Part shown: in pieces, positions 29,259 to 38,656 of the stretch | Layout: the number at the start of each line of letters is the position of its first letter | Numbering within the stretch: position 1 is the stretch's first letter | Assembly: GCF_001667315.1 (NCBI RefSeq) | Contig: NZ_LZHT01000015.1 | Location: forward strand, 1-64,000 | DNA: 64,000 bases | From: Mycobacterium sp. 852002-10029_SCH5224772 | GTDB taxonomy: Bacteria; Actinomycetota; Actinomycetes; Mycobacteriales; Mycobacteriaceae | Direction: 5' to 3' | Translations under genes and position numbers: made by a program | Notes under the pieces: model-generated | Databases searched by the model: none | Told to the model about the DNA's origin: nothing | Seen by the model: only the letters and a program-made list of their open reading frames with translations

Positions 29259-29929
29259 CAGGCCGAAACCTCCTCGGGAGCACCGGTGTTGGCGCTGATA
29301 TAGGCGTTGAGGGCCTCCACGCTGAACACCACGTCGTCGGCGCGCAGCACGTCATACGTGTTGAGCTGGCCGGGTGTCAGGATGTGCACACCGGGCAGGT
29401 TGCGCACGCTCTTGGCGCCGGCTTCGTCGCTGCGCCCGATGACGACCAGCACCTGCTTGCGGTCGGTCAGCGTACCCAGGAACGCCTTGGCGTTCTTGGT
29501 GGACGGGGTCTGACCCGACACCAGCTCGGTGATCGCGTGGATGCGCCCGTTGCGCGCCCGGTCGGACAGTGCGCCGCGCAACGCCGCGGCGATCATCTTC
29601 TTGGGCGTGCGCTGGCTGTAGTCACGCGGCTTGGGGCCGTGCACGACGCCACCACCGGTGAACTGCGGCGCCCGCGTGGAACCCTGCCGGGCACGGCCGG
29701 TTCCCTTCTGCCGGTAGGGCTTGCGGCCACCGCCGCGGACGTCGCCGCGTGTCTTGGTCGAGTGCGTGCCCTGCCGCGCCGCCGCCCGCTGCGCGGTGAC
29801 CACCTGGTGCATCAGCGCGATATTGGCCGGGGCGTCGAACAATTCGGCCGGCAACTCGATCGATCCGTCGACCTTGCCGGCCGGCGTCTTGACGTCGATC
29901 TTGAGCGTCTTGGAACCTTGTGCTGCCAT
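29258..29929 (-). CDS. rplD: 50S ribosomal protein L4
   Basis: A 223-residue L4, one of the proteins forming the exit-tunnel constriction. The extended loop [25 protein letters not shown] is intact. The ATG at 29929 shares its first base with the rplC stop (TGATG); a GTG one codon upstream is an alternative. In E. coli L4 represses its own operon through the S10 leader; whether this occurs here is not shown by the sequence. Confidence 0.97.
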   Translation of the reverse strand: MAAQGSKTLKIDVKTPAGKVDGSIELPAELFDAPANIALMHQVVTAQRAAARQGTHSTKTRGDVRGGGRKPYRQKGTGRARQGSTRAPQFTGGGVVHGPKPRDYSQRTPKKMIAAALRGALSDRARNGRIHAITELVSGQTPSTKNAKAFLGTLTDRKQVLVVIGRSDEAGAKSVRNLPGVHILTPGQLNTYDVLRADDVVFSVEALNAYISANTGAPEEVSA

Positions 29930-30582
29930 CACTTCTCACCTCGTTTGACCGCGCTGCGGACCACCACGAGTCCACCGGTGCGGCCGGGGACTGCACCCTT
30001 GATCAGCAGCACGCCGTTCTCGGTATCGACCTTGTGCACCACCAGGTTCTGGACGGTCACGCGGTCGTTACCCATCCGGCCCGCCATCCGGGTGCCCTTG
30101 AACACCCGCGCGGGGGTGGCGCAACCACCGATGGAACCCGGGCGACGGTGCACGGCCTGGGCGCCGTGACTGGCGCCCTGACCACGGAAGCCGTGGCGCT
30201 TCATGGTGCCGGCGAAGCCCTTGCCCTTGGAGGTTCCGGTCACGTCGACGTAGCTGCCGTCGGTGAAGATCTCCGCGGTCAGCTCCTGGCCGACCTGGTA
30301 TTCGGCGGCCGCGTCCGGGTTGTCCAGCCGCAACTCGGCCAGAAACCGGCGCGGGTTGACGCCCGCGGCCGCGTACTGACCGGTCACCGGCTTGTTGACC
30401 TTGCGCGGACTGATCTCTCCGTAGGCCAGCTGAACGGCGCTGTAACCGTCCTGCTCCGGCGTGCGGATGCGGGTCACCACGTTCGGCCCGGCCTTGACGA
30501 CCGTCACCGGCACAATCTTGTTGTTCTCGTCGAATACCTGCGTCATGCCCAGCTTGGTACCGAGAATGCCCTTACGCGCCAT
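29929..30582 (-). CDS. rplC: 50S ribosomal protein L3
   Basis: A 217-residue L3. It begins [21 protein letters not shown] and contains the loop that approaches the peptidyl-transferase centre ([28 protein letters not shown] region). L3 mutations near that loop are a known route to linezolid resistance in mycobacteria; no comparison to judge a variant was possible. The gene lies 14 bp after rpsJ. Confidence 0.97.
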   Translation of the reverse strand: MARKGILGTKLGMTQVFDENNKIVPVTVVKAGPNVVTRIRTPEQDGYSAVQLAYGEISPRKVNKPVTGQYAAAGVNPRRFLAELRLDNPDAAAEYQVGQELTAEIFTDGSYVDVTGTSKGKGFAGTMKRHGFRGQGASHGAQAVHRRPGSIGGCATPARVFKGTRMAGRMGNDRVTVQNLVVHKVDTENGVLLIKGAVPGRTGGLVVVRSAVKRGEK

Positions 30583-30596
30583 TGCTCTGTAACTCC

Positions 30597-30902
30597 CTAC
30601 TGGATGTTGACGTCGACACTGGCCGGAAGGTCGATGCGCATCAGCGCGTCGACGGTCTTCGGCGTCGGGTCGAGGATGTCGATCAGCCGCTTGTGCGTGC
30701 GCATCTCGAAGTGCTCCCGCGAGTCCTTGTACTTGTGCGGAGAGCGGATGACGCAATACACATTCTTCTCGGTCGGCAGCGGCACCGGCCCTACGACACT
30801 GGCACCAGTGCGGACGACGGTCTCGACGATCTTTCGCGCCGACGCGTCAATGGCCTCATGGTCGTAGGCCTTAAGCCTGATGCGGATCTTCTGTCCCGCC
30901 AC
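30597..30902 (-). CDS. rpsJ: 30S ribosomal protein S10 (NusE)
   Basis: A 101-residue S10, also the transcription antitermination factor NusE. It contains [25 protein letters not shown], the signature [32 protein letters not shown], and ends [18 protein letters not shown]. The GTG at 30902 follows GAGGGTAGGAGAAAGC, a suitable ribosome-binding region. It is the first gene of the S10 operon. Confidence 0.97.
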   Translation of the reverse strand: MAGQKIRIRLKAYDHEAIDASARKIVETVVRTGASVVGPVPLPTEKNVYCVIRSPHKYKDSREHFEMRTHKRLIDILDPTPKTVDALMRIDLPASVDVNIQ

Positions 30903-31325
30903 GCTTTCTCCTACCCTCACTCCTGTTGAGGCCCTCAATCCGGGCCTGATATCCGTGTCCTCAGTGCCACCGGCGCGCCGATCGGGCCGGCCATTTGTTG
31001 GCCGATCGAGCGTTGCGCCGGATAGTGCGCCGCTGTTTACCTGTCGTGGTCCACCGGCCCCCGCGGTCGGGTGTGTCACCCTCACGCAGCCTCAGCGCGC
31101 CAATTTCGGGATCGAAATTGCGCTCTCAAAGGATGGGACCGGACGCGCCCGTTTGGACGCTGGTCGTATGCCCGACCAGGCGCGAACCCGGCTCAAGGCA
31201 ACCTGAACAGTATGCCTTAGATCATGGCCCGAACAAAATTCGGGCCCGATCCCGGGCCCGATGCCCCCCACCCGCCCGGGGCCCGGTCACAAGGCGCGGC
31301 TAACGCGCAGGTCAGGGGGCTTGTG
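30903..31325. promoter_or_regulatory. S10 operon leader and divergent P450 promoter region
   Basis: This 423-bp gap lies between rpsJ (minus) and the P450 gene (plus) and shows no gene. It contains two clean inverted repeats. CAATTTCG and CGAAATTG enclose 4 bases at 31101-31120. CTGGTCG and CGACCAG enclose 6 bases at 31160-31179. Either could be an operator or, in a long S10 leader transcript, an RNA hairpin. I could not fix one convincing -10/-35 pair for rpsJ. Confidence 0.5.
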
Positions 31326-32603
31326 ATGGCCGGTGCCGACACCAAGACTAGTGCCATGAGCACACCGACCGTTGATCCGGTAACAGCACAGGCCGTCAAG
31401 GTGTTCGCCGACCCCACCGCGTACGCCGACGAGCCGCGGCTGCATGCGGCGCTGACGCACCTGCGCGCGCACGCGCCGGTGTCGTTGGTCGATTGTCCGC
31501 CGTACCGGCCGTTCTGGGCGATCACCAAGCACGCCGACATCATGGACATCGAGCGTGAGAACATGCTCTTCACCAACTGGCCGCGACCGGTGTTGACGAC
31601 CGCGGAAGGCGACGAGATGCAGGCCGCCGCCGGCGTTCGCACCCTGATTCACCTGGACGACCCGCAGCACCGGGTGGTGCGCGCGATCGGCGCCGACTGG
31701 TTTCGCCCCAAGGCGATGCGCGCGCTGAAGATCAGGGTCGACGAGCTGGCCAAGATCTACGTCGACAAGATGATGGCGGCCGGCGGCGAATGCGACTTCG
31801 TGCAGGAGGTCGCCGTGAACTACCCGCTCTACGTGATCTTGTCGCTGCTGGGCCTGCCTGAGTCGGACTTCCCGCGCATGCTCAAACTCACCCAGGAACT
31901 GTTCGGCGGCGACGACGAAGAGTTCAAGCGCGGCACCACGCCCGAGGAGCAGATGCAGATCCTGCTCGACTTCTTCGGCTACTTCAGCGGTCTCACCGCG
32001 GCGCGGCGGGCCGACCCCACCGACGATTTGGCGTCGGCGATCGCGAACGCGCGAGTGGACGGCGAGCCGCTGTCGGACATCGACACGGCCTCCTACTACG
32101 TGATCATCGCGACCGCCGGCCATGACACCACGAGCGCCACGATCGCCGGCGGCCTGCAGGCGCTGATCGAAAACCCCGACCAGCGTGCCCGGTTGACCGC
32201 CGAGCCCGCACTGATGCCGCTGGCGACCGAGGAGATGATCCGCTGGGTGACGCCGGTCAAAGAGTTCATGCGCACCGCGGTCGCGGACACCGTCATTCGC
32301 GGGGTGCCGATCGCCGAGGGTGAATCGGTCTACCTGTCCTACGTGTCGGCGAACCGCGACGAGGAGGTGTTCGAAGACCCGTTCCGGTTCGATGTCGGCC
32401 GAGACCCCAACAAGCACTTGGCCTTTGGCTACGGTGTGCACTTCTGCCTGGGGGCCGCGCTGGCCCGCATGGAAGTGAACAGCTTTTTCACCGAGCTGCT
32501 GCCCCGGCTGGAGTCCGTCGAGATCTCGGGGGAACCCGAACTGATCGCCACCACATTCGTGGGCGGTCTCAAGCACCTGCCGATTCGGTATTCGCTGCGC
32601 TAG
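31326..32603 (+). CDS. Cytochrome P450
   Basis: A 425-residue soluble bacterial P450 monooxygenase. The I-helix oxygen-binding motif is ATAGHDTTSATIAGG, the K-helix ExxR is in EEMIRWVTPVKEFMRTA, and the haem-thiolate loop is FGYGVHFCLGAALARME. The sequence also has the usual HLDDPQHRVVR region. The ATG at 31326 is preferred because a GGGGG tract lies 5-10 nt upstream; ATG 31356 is possible. Substrate is unknown, and no ferredoxin gene is adjacent. It overlaps the convergent TetR gene by 35 bp. It has no counterpart next to rpsJ in M. tuberculosis as I recall. Confidence 0.9.
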   Translation: MAGADTKTSAMSTPTVDPVTAQAVKVFADPTAYADEPRLHAALTHLRAHAPVSLVDCPPYRPFWAITKHADIMDIERENMLFTNWPRPVLTTAEGDEMQAAAGVRTLIHLDDPQHRVVRAIGADWFRPKAMRALKIRVDELAKIYVDKMMAAGGECDFVQEVAVNYPLYVILSLLGLPESDFPRMLKLTQELFGGDDEEFKRGTTPEEQMQILLDFFGYFSGLTAARRADPTDDLASAIANARVDGEPLSDIDTASYYVIIATAGHDTTSATIAGGLQALIENPDQRARLTAEPALMPLATEEMIRWVTPVKEFMRTAVADTVIRGVPIAEGESVYLSYVSANRDEEVFEDPFRFDVGRDPNKHLAFGYGVHFCLGAALARMEVNSFFTELLPRLESVEISGEPELIATTFVGGLKHLPIRYSLR

Positions 32604-33228
32604 CGCGGCTGGTTTGAACGTGTAAGAAGCCGTCGACCGCCGCCAGGGCGCATTCGCGGTAGTCGAAGTCGGGCAGGGTGGACAGGCGGCCCAGCACCAG
32701 GGGGCCGATCAGCATGGCGATCGCCCGCGATCGGTCCACCTCGCCAAGCTCGGCGGCCTCCTGGCTGTCGAAGATGACGTCGAACGGCTCCGCGTACTGC
32801 TGGGCGATGCGCTCGCGCAGGGTGGTGATCGCCGCGCTGTCGGCACTGACGCTGTGCCGGGGTTCGGGCAGGCCTTCCAGGTCGCGCCCCAGCGCCAGCC
32901 AGGACATGGCCGTCATCACGGTGGGCGCCTGGGCGACGGCTTCGGCCTGGGCCAGCACCACCGCGACCAGGCGGTCGCGCACCGAACCCTCGGCCGGCGG
33001 GGTCGGCGACACCGGTATCAGGCTGTTGAAAGCCGCTGCCAGCAAGTCGTTTCCGCTCGGGAAGTGGCGGTAGAGGGTTGCCCTGGCCACGTTGGCCGTG
33101 CGGGTGACCGCGTCGACCGTCACCGCACTGGGACCCCCGGCGCGCAGCAGCGTGACCGCGGCGTCCAGCAGCCTGGCCCGCGACCTGGCGGGGCGCGGAT
33201 CGGTCGTCCCGGCGGTCATGGCGGCCAC
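32569..33228 (-). CDS. TetR-family repressor of the adjacent MFS pump
   Basis: A 219-residue regulator. The N-terminal helix-turn-helix is GGPSAVTVDAVTRTANVARATLYRHFPSGNDLLAAAF; the C-terminal ~150 residues form the ligand-binding helical domain. It is divergent from an EmrB/QacA-type transporter with 81 bp between starts and two matching operator-like sequences there, so repression of the pump and of itself is the natural reading. Its 3' end overlaps the convergent P450 gene by 35 bp, which could give antisense interference. Confidence 0.88.
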   Translation of the reverse strand: MAAMTAGTTDPRPARSRARLLDAAVTLLRAGGPSAVTVDAVTRTANVARATLYRHFPSGNDLLAAAFNSLIPVSPTPPAEGSVRDRLVAVVLAQAEAVAQAPTVMTAMSWLALGRDLEGLPEPRHSVSADSAAITTLRERIAQQYAEPFDVIFDSQEAAELGEVDRSRAIAMLIGPLVLGRLSTLPDFDYRECALAAVDGFLHVQTSRASAANTESAGA

Positions 33229-33244
33229 CTCCTGTTTGAAAACG

Positions 33245-33277
33245 AGACTATCGGTCTACCTACAAGACTATTGGTCT
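33245..33277. promoter_or_regulatory. Tandem TetR operator between tetR and MFS genes
   Basis: Two 13-bp boxes, agactatcggtct (33245-33257) and agactattggtct (33265-33277), differ at one base. Each has inverted arms AGAC/GTCT. Their centres are 20 bp apart, about two helical turns, so two dimers could bind the same face. The outer edges GAGAC and GTCTC extend the symmetry. Confidence 0.75.
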
Positions 33278-33309
33278 CGAAACTTCGCACGCCCCGAGGA
33301 GCGCACCCT

Positions 33310-34905
33310 ATGGTTGAAACCCTGGTCCGGCCTGACCAGCGTACTGACGGGACCGGCATCGGCGACAGCTCGCGGGCACGAAAGTGGACGCTGGCCGTCG
33401 CCTGCACCGGTGTCGCCCTGGTCGTGGCGTCGATGACGGCCCTGAACACCGCGCTGGGCGATCTTGCGGTGGCCACGTCGGCCACCGCCTCGCAGCTGAA
33501 CTGGATCGTCGACGGCTACACGGTAGCCCTGGCGTGCCTACTGTTACCCGCCGGAGCCCTCGGCGACCGCTACGGCCGGCGCGGCGCGCTGCTGACCGGA
33601 CTGCTGGTGTTCTCGATCGGTTCGACGGCACCGGCGCTGTTGCACGATCCGTCCCAGATCATCGCGGGCCGGGCGGTGGCCGGGATCGGCGCCGCGTTCG
33701 TCATGCCCGCCACGCTGTCATTGCTGACGGTGGCCTACCGAAAAGAGGAACGCACCAAGGCCGTTGGGATCTGGGCCGGTACGGCCGGCTCGGGTGGGGT
33801 GATAGGCATGCTCGGTTCCGGCCTGCTGCTTCGTTTTTGGGACTGGCACGCGATCTTCTGGTCACTGGGTATCGCCGGGCTGGTGATTTTCGCACTGGCG
33901 TGCACCGTCGCACCGTCTCGCGACGCGGCCGCCCCCCGCGTGGACTTGCCGGGTGCGGTCCTGATCGGCGCGGCGGTCGCCATCGCCGTGGCGGCGATCC
34001 TGGAAGCGCCCGGGCGCGGGTGGAGCGACCCGCTGGTGTGGGGCGGGCTCGTCGCGGGCGCGGTGATCGCCGCGGTGTTCGGTGCCGTCCAGTTGCGCCT
34101 GGCATCGCGCGGCCGGGAGCCGCTGCTGGATGTCCGGTTGTTCGCCGACCCGAATTTCGCCACCGGGGTCGCCGCGATCGTCATCCTATTCGGCGCCACC
34201 TTCGGATTCTTCTACGTCGGCATGCAATACGTGCAGCAGATCATGGGCTACTCCCCGCTGGCGACGGCGATCGCCTTCGGACCGTTCATGGTGCCGCTGG
34301 GCATCTTCTCGGCCCTGTCGTTCTGGTATGTGCCCAGGCTGGGCCTGCGTCTGGTGTTGTTCGTCGGCACGCTGCTGATGGCGGTGGGATTCGGGTGCAT
34401 GTCCGGACTGGACCTGCATTCGACGTATCTGGAATTCGCCTGGCCAACGCTGATACTCGCCACCGGGATCGGAATATGCACGGCGCCAACGACTTCAGCA
34501 ATCATGAGCGCGGTTCCCGACGAAAAGCAGGGCGTCGCCTCAGCGGTGAACGACACGTCGCGCGAAATGGGCGGCGCGCTGGGCATCGCGGTGTCCGGCT
34601 CCATCCTGGCCGGCCGCTATTCGCACGAGCTCGCACCGCGGCTGGCGGACTTTCCCGCGCCGATCCGCGATCAAGCCACCGACTCGCTGGCGAAGGCGGT
34701 CGAGGTCGCCGGCCGGCTCGGGCCCGAGGGTCAGCGGCTTGCCGACATGAGCAAGAGCGCATTCCTGGCATCCCTGCACGCCTCCACCATCACGATGGCC
34801 GCGATCGTTGCCGGCGCCGCCGTGGCGATCGGCGTGTGGGCGCCCGGTCGCGACGGTCGCCAACTACGCCCGGTACGGCGGCTGCTGGCCGGCCGCCGTC
34901 ACTGA
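33310..34905 (+). CDS. MFS drug transporter, DHA2 (14-TM EmrB/QacA) family
   Basis: A 531-residue membrane antiporter with about 14 hydrophobic segments. The DHA2 signature appears as ASQLNWIVDGYTVALACLLLPAGALGDRYGRRGALLTG (motif A is GDRYGRRG), and motif C-like GIGAAFVMPATLSLL follows. EMGGALGIAVSGSILAG lies in a later segment. Proton-driven efflux of hydrophobic or cationic compounds is the family role; the substrate is unknown. The ATG at 33310 gives a normal short cytosolic N-terminus. It overlaps the convergent mftG by 7 bp. Confidence 0.9.
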   Translation: MVETLVRPDQRTDGTGIGDSSRARKWTLAVACTGVALVVASMTALNTALGDLAVATSATASQLNWIVDGYTVALACLLLPAGALGDRYGRRGALLTGLLVFSIGSTAPALLHDPSQIIAGRAVAGIGAAFVMPATLSLLTVAYRKEERTKAVGIWAGTAGSGGVIGMLGSGLLLRFWDWHAIFWSLGIAGLVIFALACTVAPSRDAAAPRVDLPGAVLIGAAVAIAVAAILEAPGRGWSDPLVWGGLVAGAVIAAVFGAVQLRLASRGREPLLDVRLFADPNFATGVAAIVILFGATFGFFYVGMQYVQQIMGYSPLATAIAFGPFMVPLGIFSALSFWYVPRLGLRLVLFVGTLLMAVGFGCMSGLDLHSTYLEFAWPTLILATGIGICTAPTTSAIMSAVPDEKQGVASAVNDTSREMGGALGIAVSGSILAGRYSHELAPRLADFPAPIRDQATDSLAKAVEVAGRLGPEGQRLADMSKSAFLASLHASTITMAAIVAGAAVAIGVWAPGRDGRQLRPVRRLLAGRRH

Positions 34906-36338
34906 ACGAATTGCGCGGCCCGGTGCCCGATCATCACGATCGTGGCGTGCGGCCCGCGGCTGGTGATCGCGGGCAGGATCGAGCCGTCGATCACCCACAG
35001 GTTGTCGACGCCGTAGACCCGGCACCGGGGGTCGATGACGGCCCCCGGGTCGCCGTCGGCGCCCATCGGCGCGGTACCACACAGATGTTGCGACGTGGAC
35101 CAGACGGCCGACGCGGAATCGATTGTGCCACCGCCTAATTCGCGGGCCAATTCGCTGCCCCGGCGCAGGGCCGCGACGTCGTCGGGCTCGGTGTCGTAGC
35201 GGTGCTCGATGCGCGGCGCCACGTCGGGATCGGCCGAGACCAGCGTGAGGCGCCCGCGCGCGCGTGGTTGCATGAGCGCCACCCCGATGTGCGGCCAGTC
35301 GGCGTGCCCGGCGGTACCGTCGCCGGTCATCGCCACGAATCCGCCGGTGTACGGCCTGATCTCGAGGCCGTCGGCCGTGCTGAGCACCACCTCGAGCACC
35401 GGCCGCCCCGGGGCCACCACCCAGTCGGTGGGCAGGACCCACTCGGCGTGATCGCTGAACGATGCCCCCACCGGCAGTGCGGCGACCACCGGGACGCCGG
35501 CGGCGCCCAACATGCCCGCTTCGCCGATGCCCGAAAGCATGAGGAGATGTGCCGTCTCAATGGCTCCCCCGCACAGCACGATTCGGTCGGCGGTGAAGGT
35601 GGTGTGGCCGTGCGGTCCGACCGCGTCCACCCCCACCGCGGCGGTCCCGGCGAACCGCAATCGCGCCACGCGGGTCTGCGCGTGCAGGCGCAGGTTCGGC
35701 CGGCTCAGCGCCGGGATCAGATGCGCAGCGCCGGGCCCCCTGCGCACACCGTCGACGATATTGAGCGGTACGGCGCCTATCCCCGAAACCGGCTTCGCCG
35801 CTGCGTCGTTGAGGTCGGCGATCCAGTCGAACCCGGCGCGCTCCGCGGCGGCGATGAAACGCTGTGTGGTTCCGGTCATTTCGCGGGTGCGGCGTACGAG
35901 AATGGGCCCGGCGTCGCCGTGGGCGGGACCGTCGAAGTCCAGGTCGGTCTCGATGGCGCGGAAGCTGTCCAGCACGTCGGCCCATCCCCAGCCCGGTAGG
36001 GCGATGCGATCGAAATCGCGGGGCAACCCGCGGCAGAAATAGCCGCCGTTGATCGCTCCCGACCCGCCGACGGTTGCGCCGCGCACGAGGGGATGCCGGC
36101 GGGCGGGTTCTTCGGTGAGGCGGGTCTGATAACGCCGGACCAGCGGACTGCCGGCGCCGATCGGCAGCTGCAGCCCGTTGGCGGTCTGCGCGAGCAGGCC
36201 CGGATCATCGAGCGACGGGCCGGCCTCGAGAACGGTCACCGTGCGGCCGGGATCGGCGGAAAGACGTTCCGCGACAACAGATCCGGCACTGCCGGCGCCG
36301 ACGATCAGCACGTCGCTGTGCGAGACGGCTGCGGTCAA
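34899..36338 (-). CDS. mftG: Mycofactocin-associated GMC oxidoreductase MftG
   Basis: A 479-residue flavoprotein of the glucose-methanol-choline family. The N-terminal FAD motif is SDVLIVGAGSAGSVVAERLSADP, followed by the GMC signature RGATVGGSGAINGGYFCRG, and the C-terminal active-site region TSQHLCGTAPMG and VIDGSILPAITSRGPHAT. In mycobacteria MftG re-oxidises the reduced redox cofactor mycofactocinol and feeds electrons to respiration. The TTG at 36338 is the start giving the same length and N-terminus as Rv0697. It lies 8 bp after mftF and closes the mft operon. Confidence 0.92.
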   Translation of the reverse strand: MTAAVSHSDVLIVGAGSAGSVVAERLSADPGRTVTVLEAGPSLDDPGLLAQTANGLQLPIGAGSPLVRRYQTRLTEEPARRHPLVRGATVGGSGAINGGYFCRGLPRDFDRIALPGWGWADVLDSFRAIETDLDFDGPAHGDAGPILVRRTREMTGTTQRFIAAAERAGFDWIADLNDAAAKPVSGIGAVPLNIVDGVRRGPGAAHLIPALSRPNLRLHAQTRVARLRFAGTAAVGVDAVGPHGHTTFTADRIVLCGGAIETAHLLMLSGIGEAGMLGAAGVPVVAALPVGASFSDHAEWVLPTDWVVAPGRPVLEVVLSTADGLEIRPYTGGFVAMTGDGTAGHADWPHIGVALMQPRARGRLTLVSADPDVAPRIEHRYDTEPDDVAALRRGSELARELGGGTIDSASAVWSTSQHLCGTAPMGADGDPGAVIDPRCRVYGVDNLWVIDGSILPAITSRGPHATIVMIGHRAAQFVQ

Positions 36339-36346
36339 GGCGGTGG

Positions 36347-37765
36347 CTAACTCCGGATCTGGGGTTTCAGGGCGCGCACATTGCGCTCCCGCAGCACACC
36401 CCACCACAACCCGAGGCCGTACGCCAGGTCGTCGACGCGCTTGAGCACCAGATAGGTCGGCAGTCCGATCGGTTCGACATCGTCACCGATGGCGTCGCGG
36501 CGGCGAAGCCAGTCGACCACGCCGTCCATGACGGCAGCGACCACCACCACCCGCCGGAAATGGCGCGACATGGTCGCGGCCACCAACGCCAGCGGCCAAT
36601 AGTGCCGGCACAGGGCCGACGCCAGCTGCAGCGCCGCCGACCACAGGCCGCGGCCCGCGATCGCCGCGACATCGGTCATCGACGTCTCGGCGCTGCGCAT
36701 CGCCCGCGCGATGCGCCGGCCCGTCAGGACAGCCAGCAGGATGGACGCCAGCCGCGACAGCGTGGACCCGAATGCCATCAGAATCCACGTCATCAGCGCC
36801 CAGCCGGAGATCACCACCGGCGCGGTCTTGTCCGGGTGGCGCACCGACAGCGGAGCCGCCGAGCCGCCGTAAAACGCTTTGCGCGCAAGCCAATCCCGTA
36901 GTTCGGTGCGGTGGTCGTGGGCGACCAGCGCGATCGGCTCGTAACGCAGCCGGGCACCCGACTCGATCAGCCGCCAGCACAGGTCGACGTCCTCGCCGGA
37001 CTGCAAGGTCTCGTCGAACCCGCCGACCTCCCGGATGGCCGAGCACCGGCAGATGATCGCCGCGCTGGGGACGTAGGACACCGTGCTGTGGGGCAACACC
37101 GGCGCTTCGCGTTCACCGAGGTCGAGCGAGGAGTGCACCGCCTCGTAGCGCGCCACCACGTTCTCGCTGTGCGACAGGCCGACGATGCGCGGCGCGACCA
37201 GGCCAACGGTGGGATCGCAGAAGTGACCGAGCAGGGCTTCCAGCCAGCCCCGGCGCGGCGCGACGTCGGAATCCAGGAACGCGACGAAGTCCGTCCGGCA
37301 GGCCGCCAGCCCGCTGTTGCGGGCGGCCCCCGGGCCCTTGCTGCGATGGTGGCGCAACACCTCGATGTCGCAGTGCGCGCCCACGAAGTCCTGCGGCTCG
37401 ACCGGGTGGAACGAGCCGTCGTCGACCACGACGACGCGCAGGCCGCGCAGCGCGCTCACCAGGCGCCGCACGCCAGAAAGGTTGTTCCGCACCGGAATCA
37501 CCACGGTGACGTCGTGGTGCGACGGGCCGCCCGCCGGCCGGGGATGGGCCACCGTGGCGTCCAGCAGGGTGCGGGCGAGCTGGGCGCTGACGTCGTCGCG
37601 CACCTTCAGCCGGCCGTCGCAGAGCATGTCCTGTGCGGCCGGGGCCAGCTTGAGCAGCCGGGTCGGCGAACCGCCGAGCAGGGCCGAGCCGTCGCCGAGG
37701 ACCCGCACGCGGCGATCGACCTGGACGGCGAACCCGTCGGGCAGCCGGGGCGCCGGCGCGGTCAT
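36347..37765 (-). CDS. mftF: Mycofactocin glycosyltransferase MftF
   Basis: A 472-residue family 2 glycosyltransferase that adds beta-1,4-glucose chains to the mycofactocin core. Residues 1-100 form a leader domain ([20 protein letters not shown]). The catalytic domain starts [21 protein letters not shown] and contains the metal-binding [15 protein letters not shown] and [19 protein letters not shown]. The C-terminal third is hydrophobic ([28 protein letters not shown]), indicating membrane association. The ATG at 37765 overlaps the mftE stop by 4 bp. Confidence 0.94.
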   Translation of the reverse strand: MTAPAPRLPDGFAVQVDRRVRVLGDGSALLGGSPTRLLKLAPAAQDMLCDGRLKVRDDVSAQLARTLLDATVAHPRPAGGPSHHDVTVVIPVRNNLSGVRRLVSALRGLRVVVVDDGSFHPVEPQDFVGAHCDIEVLRHHRSKGPGAARNSGLAACRTDFVAFLDSDVAPRRGWLEALLGHFCDPTVGLVAPRIVGLSHSENVVARYEAVHSSLDLGEREAPVLPHSTVSYVPSAAIICRCSAIREVGGFDETLQSGEDVDLCWRLIESGARLRYEPIALVAHDHRTELRDWLARKAFYGGSAAPLSVRHPDKTAPVVISGWALMTWILMAFGSTLSRLASILLAVLTGRRIARAMRSAETSMTDVAAIAGRGLWSAALQLASALCRHYWPLALVAATMSRHFRRVVVVAAVMDGVVDWLRRRDAIGDDVEPIGLPTYLVLKRVDDLAYGLGLWWGVLRERNVRALKPQIRS

Positions 37766-38493
37766 GCCAGCATCCCGTCGGGGCCGGGCCCCCACCGGGC
37801 GATGCGGCGGACGCACCCGTCGACCATCTCGGTGAAGATGCGCTCGCCCTCGGCGGCGGTGGCGGTGGTCGGGTCGCCCAGCACACCGAGGGGGCTGACC
37901 GCCGCGACTCCGCCGCGGCGCATCGACCCGAGCAACTCCGGCAAGGGGGCGGTGTTGCCGGCGAGCCATCGGTCGGTACGAACGTCGGCCGGCGAGATAT
38001 GCAGCAACACCGATGTTTCGGTATGACCGGCGTGGGCGTCAGCGCCGGCGGCAACACAGGGGCACCATCCGGCGTCGCGGCCCTCGGCGCGCAGTCTGGC
38101 CACCGCCGCATTCAGCGCGGGGACGTTGCCGCCGTGGCCGTTGACGAAGACGAGGCGCCGGGCCCACGCGGCCGCCGACCTGCCGTACTCGACCAGCAGC
38201 AGCGTCAGCGCCTCGGTACCGAGCGAGATCGTCCCCGCGAAACTCTGGTGCTCGCCGCTCGCGCCGTAGGCGATGGCCGGCGCCACCAGCCACCCGTCGC
38301 CGAGGCGGGCCCGAACCCCGCCGGCGACCGCCGCGGCGATCCGGGTGTCGGTATCCAGCGGCAGGTGCGGCCCGTGTTGCTCGGTCGACCCCAGTGGAAC
38401 CATGACCGACGGCGACATCCCGGACAGCTGGCTCGACGTCGCTGCTCCTAATTCGCCGGGTACGGGCACTCGGTGATGGTAGGACGAATTCAC
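37762..38493 (-). CDS. mftE: Mycofactocin precursor peptidase MftE (creatininase family)
   Basis: A 243-residue metalloprotease that releases the C-terminal Val-Tyr-derived dipeptide (AHDP) from MftC-modified MftA. Creatininase-fold metal ligands are visible in [20 protein letters not shown] and [13 protein letters not shown]. The GTG at 38493 begins [16 protein letters not shown], matching the M. tuberculosis N-terminus. Unlike the other mft genes, it is separated from its upstream neighbour mftD by 163 bp, so it may have its own promoter. Confidence 0.94.
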   Translation of the reverse strand: MNSSYHHRVPVPGELGAATSSQLSGMSPSVMVPLGSTEQHGPHLPLDTDTRIAAAVAGGVRARLGDGWLVAPAIAYGASGEHQSFAGTISLGTEALTLLLVEYGRSAAAWARRLVFVNGHGGNVPALNAAVARLRAEGRDAGWCPCVAAGADAHAGHTETSVLLHISPADVRTDRWLAGNTAPLPELLGSMRRGGVAAVSPLGVLGDPTTATAAEGERIFTEMVDGCVRRIARWGPGPDGMLA

Positions 38494-38656
38494 CTGGCGT
38501 GCACCAATTCTTGAAGCTTGAATAAAAGTTTTTTTCCGCGCCGTTCATCGGGCATTCGAATCGTCGGCTCGTTCGTCACGGGTACCCCGCCCGTACCACC
38601 ATTTCCGAGCCCGTCAAATAAATCCGACAAAGCCGCCCTGGATAGCCCGGCTTACG
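38494..38656. promoter_or_regulatory. 163-bp gap inside the mft cluster
   Basis: This AT-rich spacer between mftD and mftE contains an A7 run on the minus strand (cttttattcaagcttcaag follows it) and a GGTAC/GTACC inverted repeat near 38580-38596. Minus-strand TATTCA is a candidate -10 for a secondary mftEFG promoter; no firm -35 was found. No small gene is evident. Confidence 0.4.
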
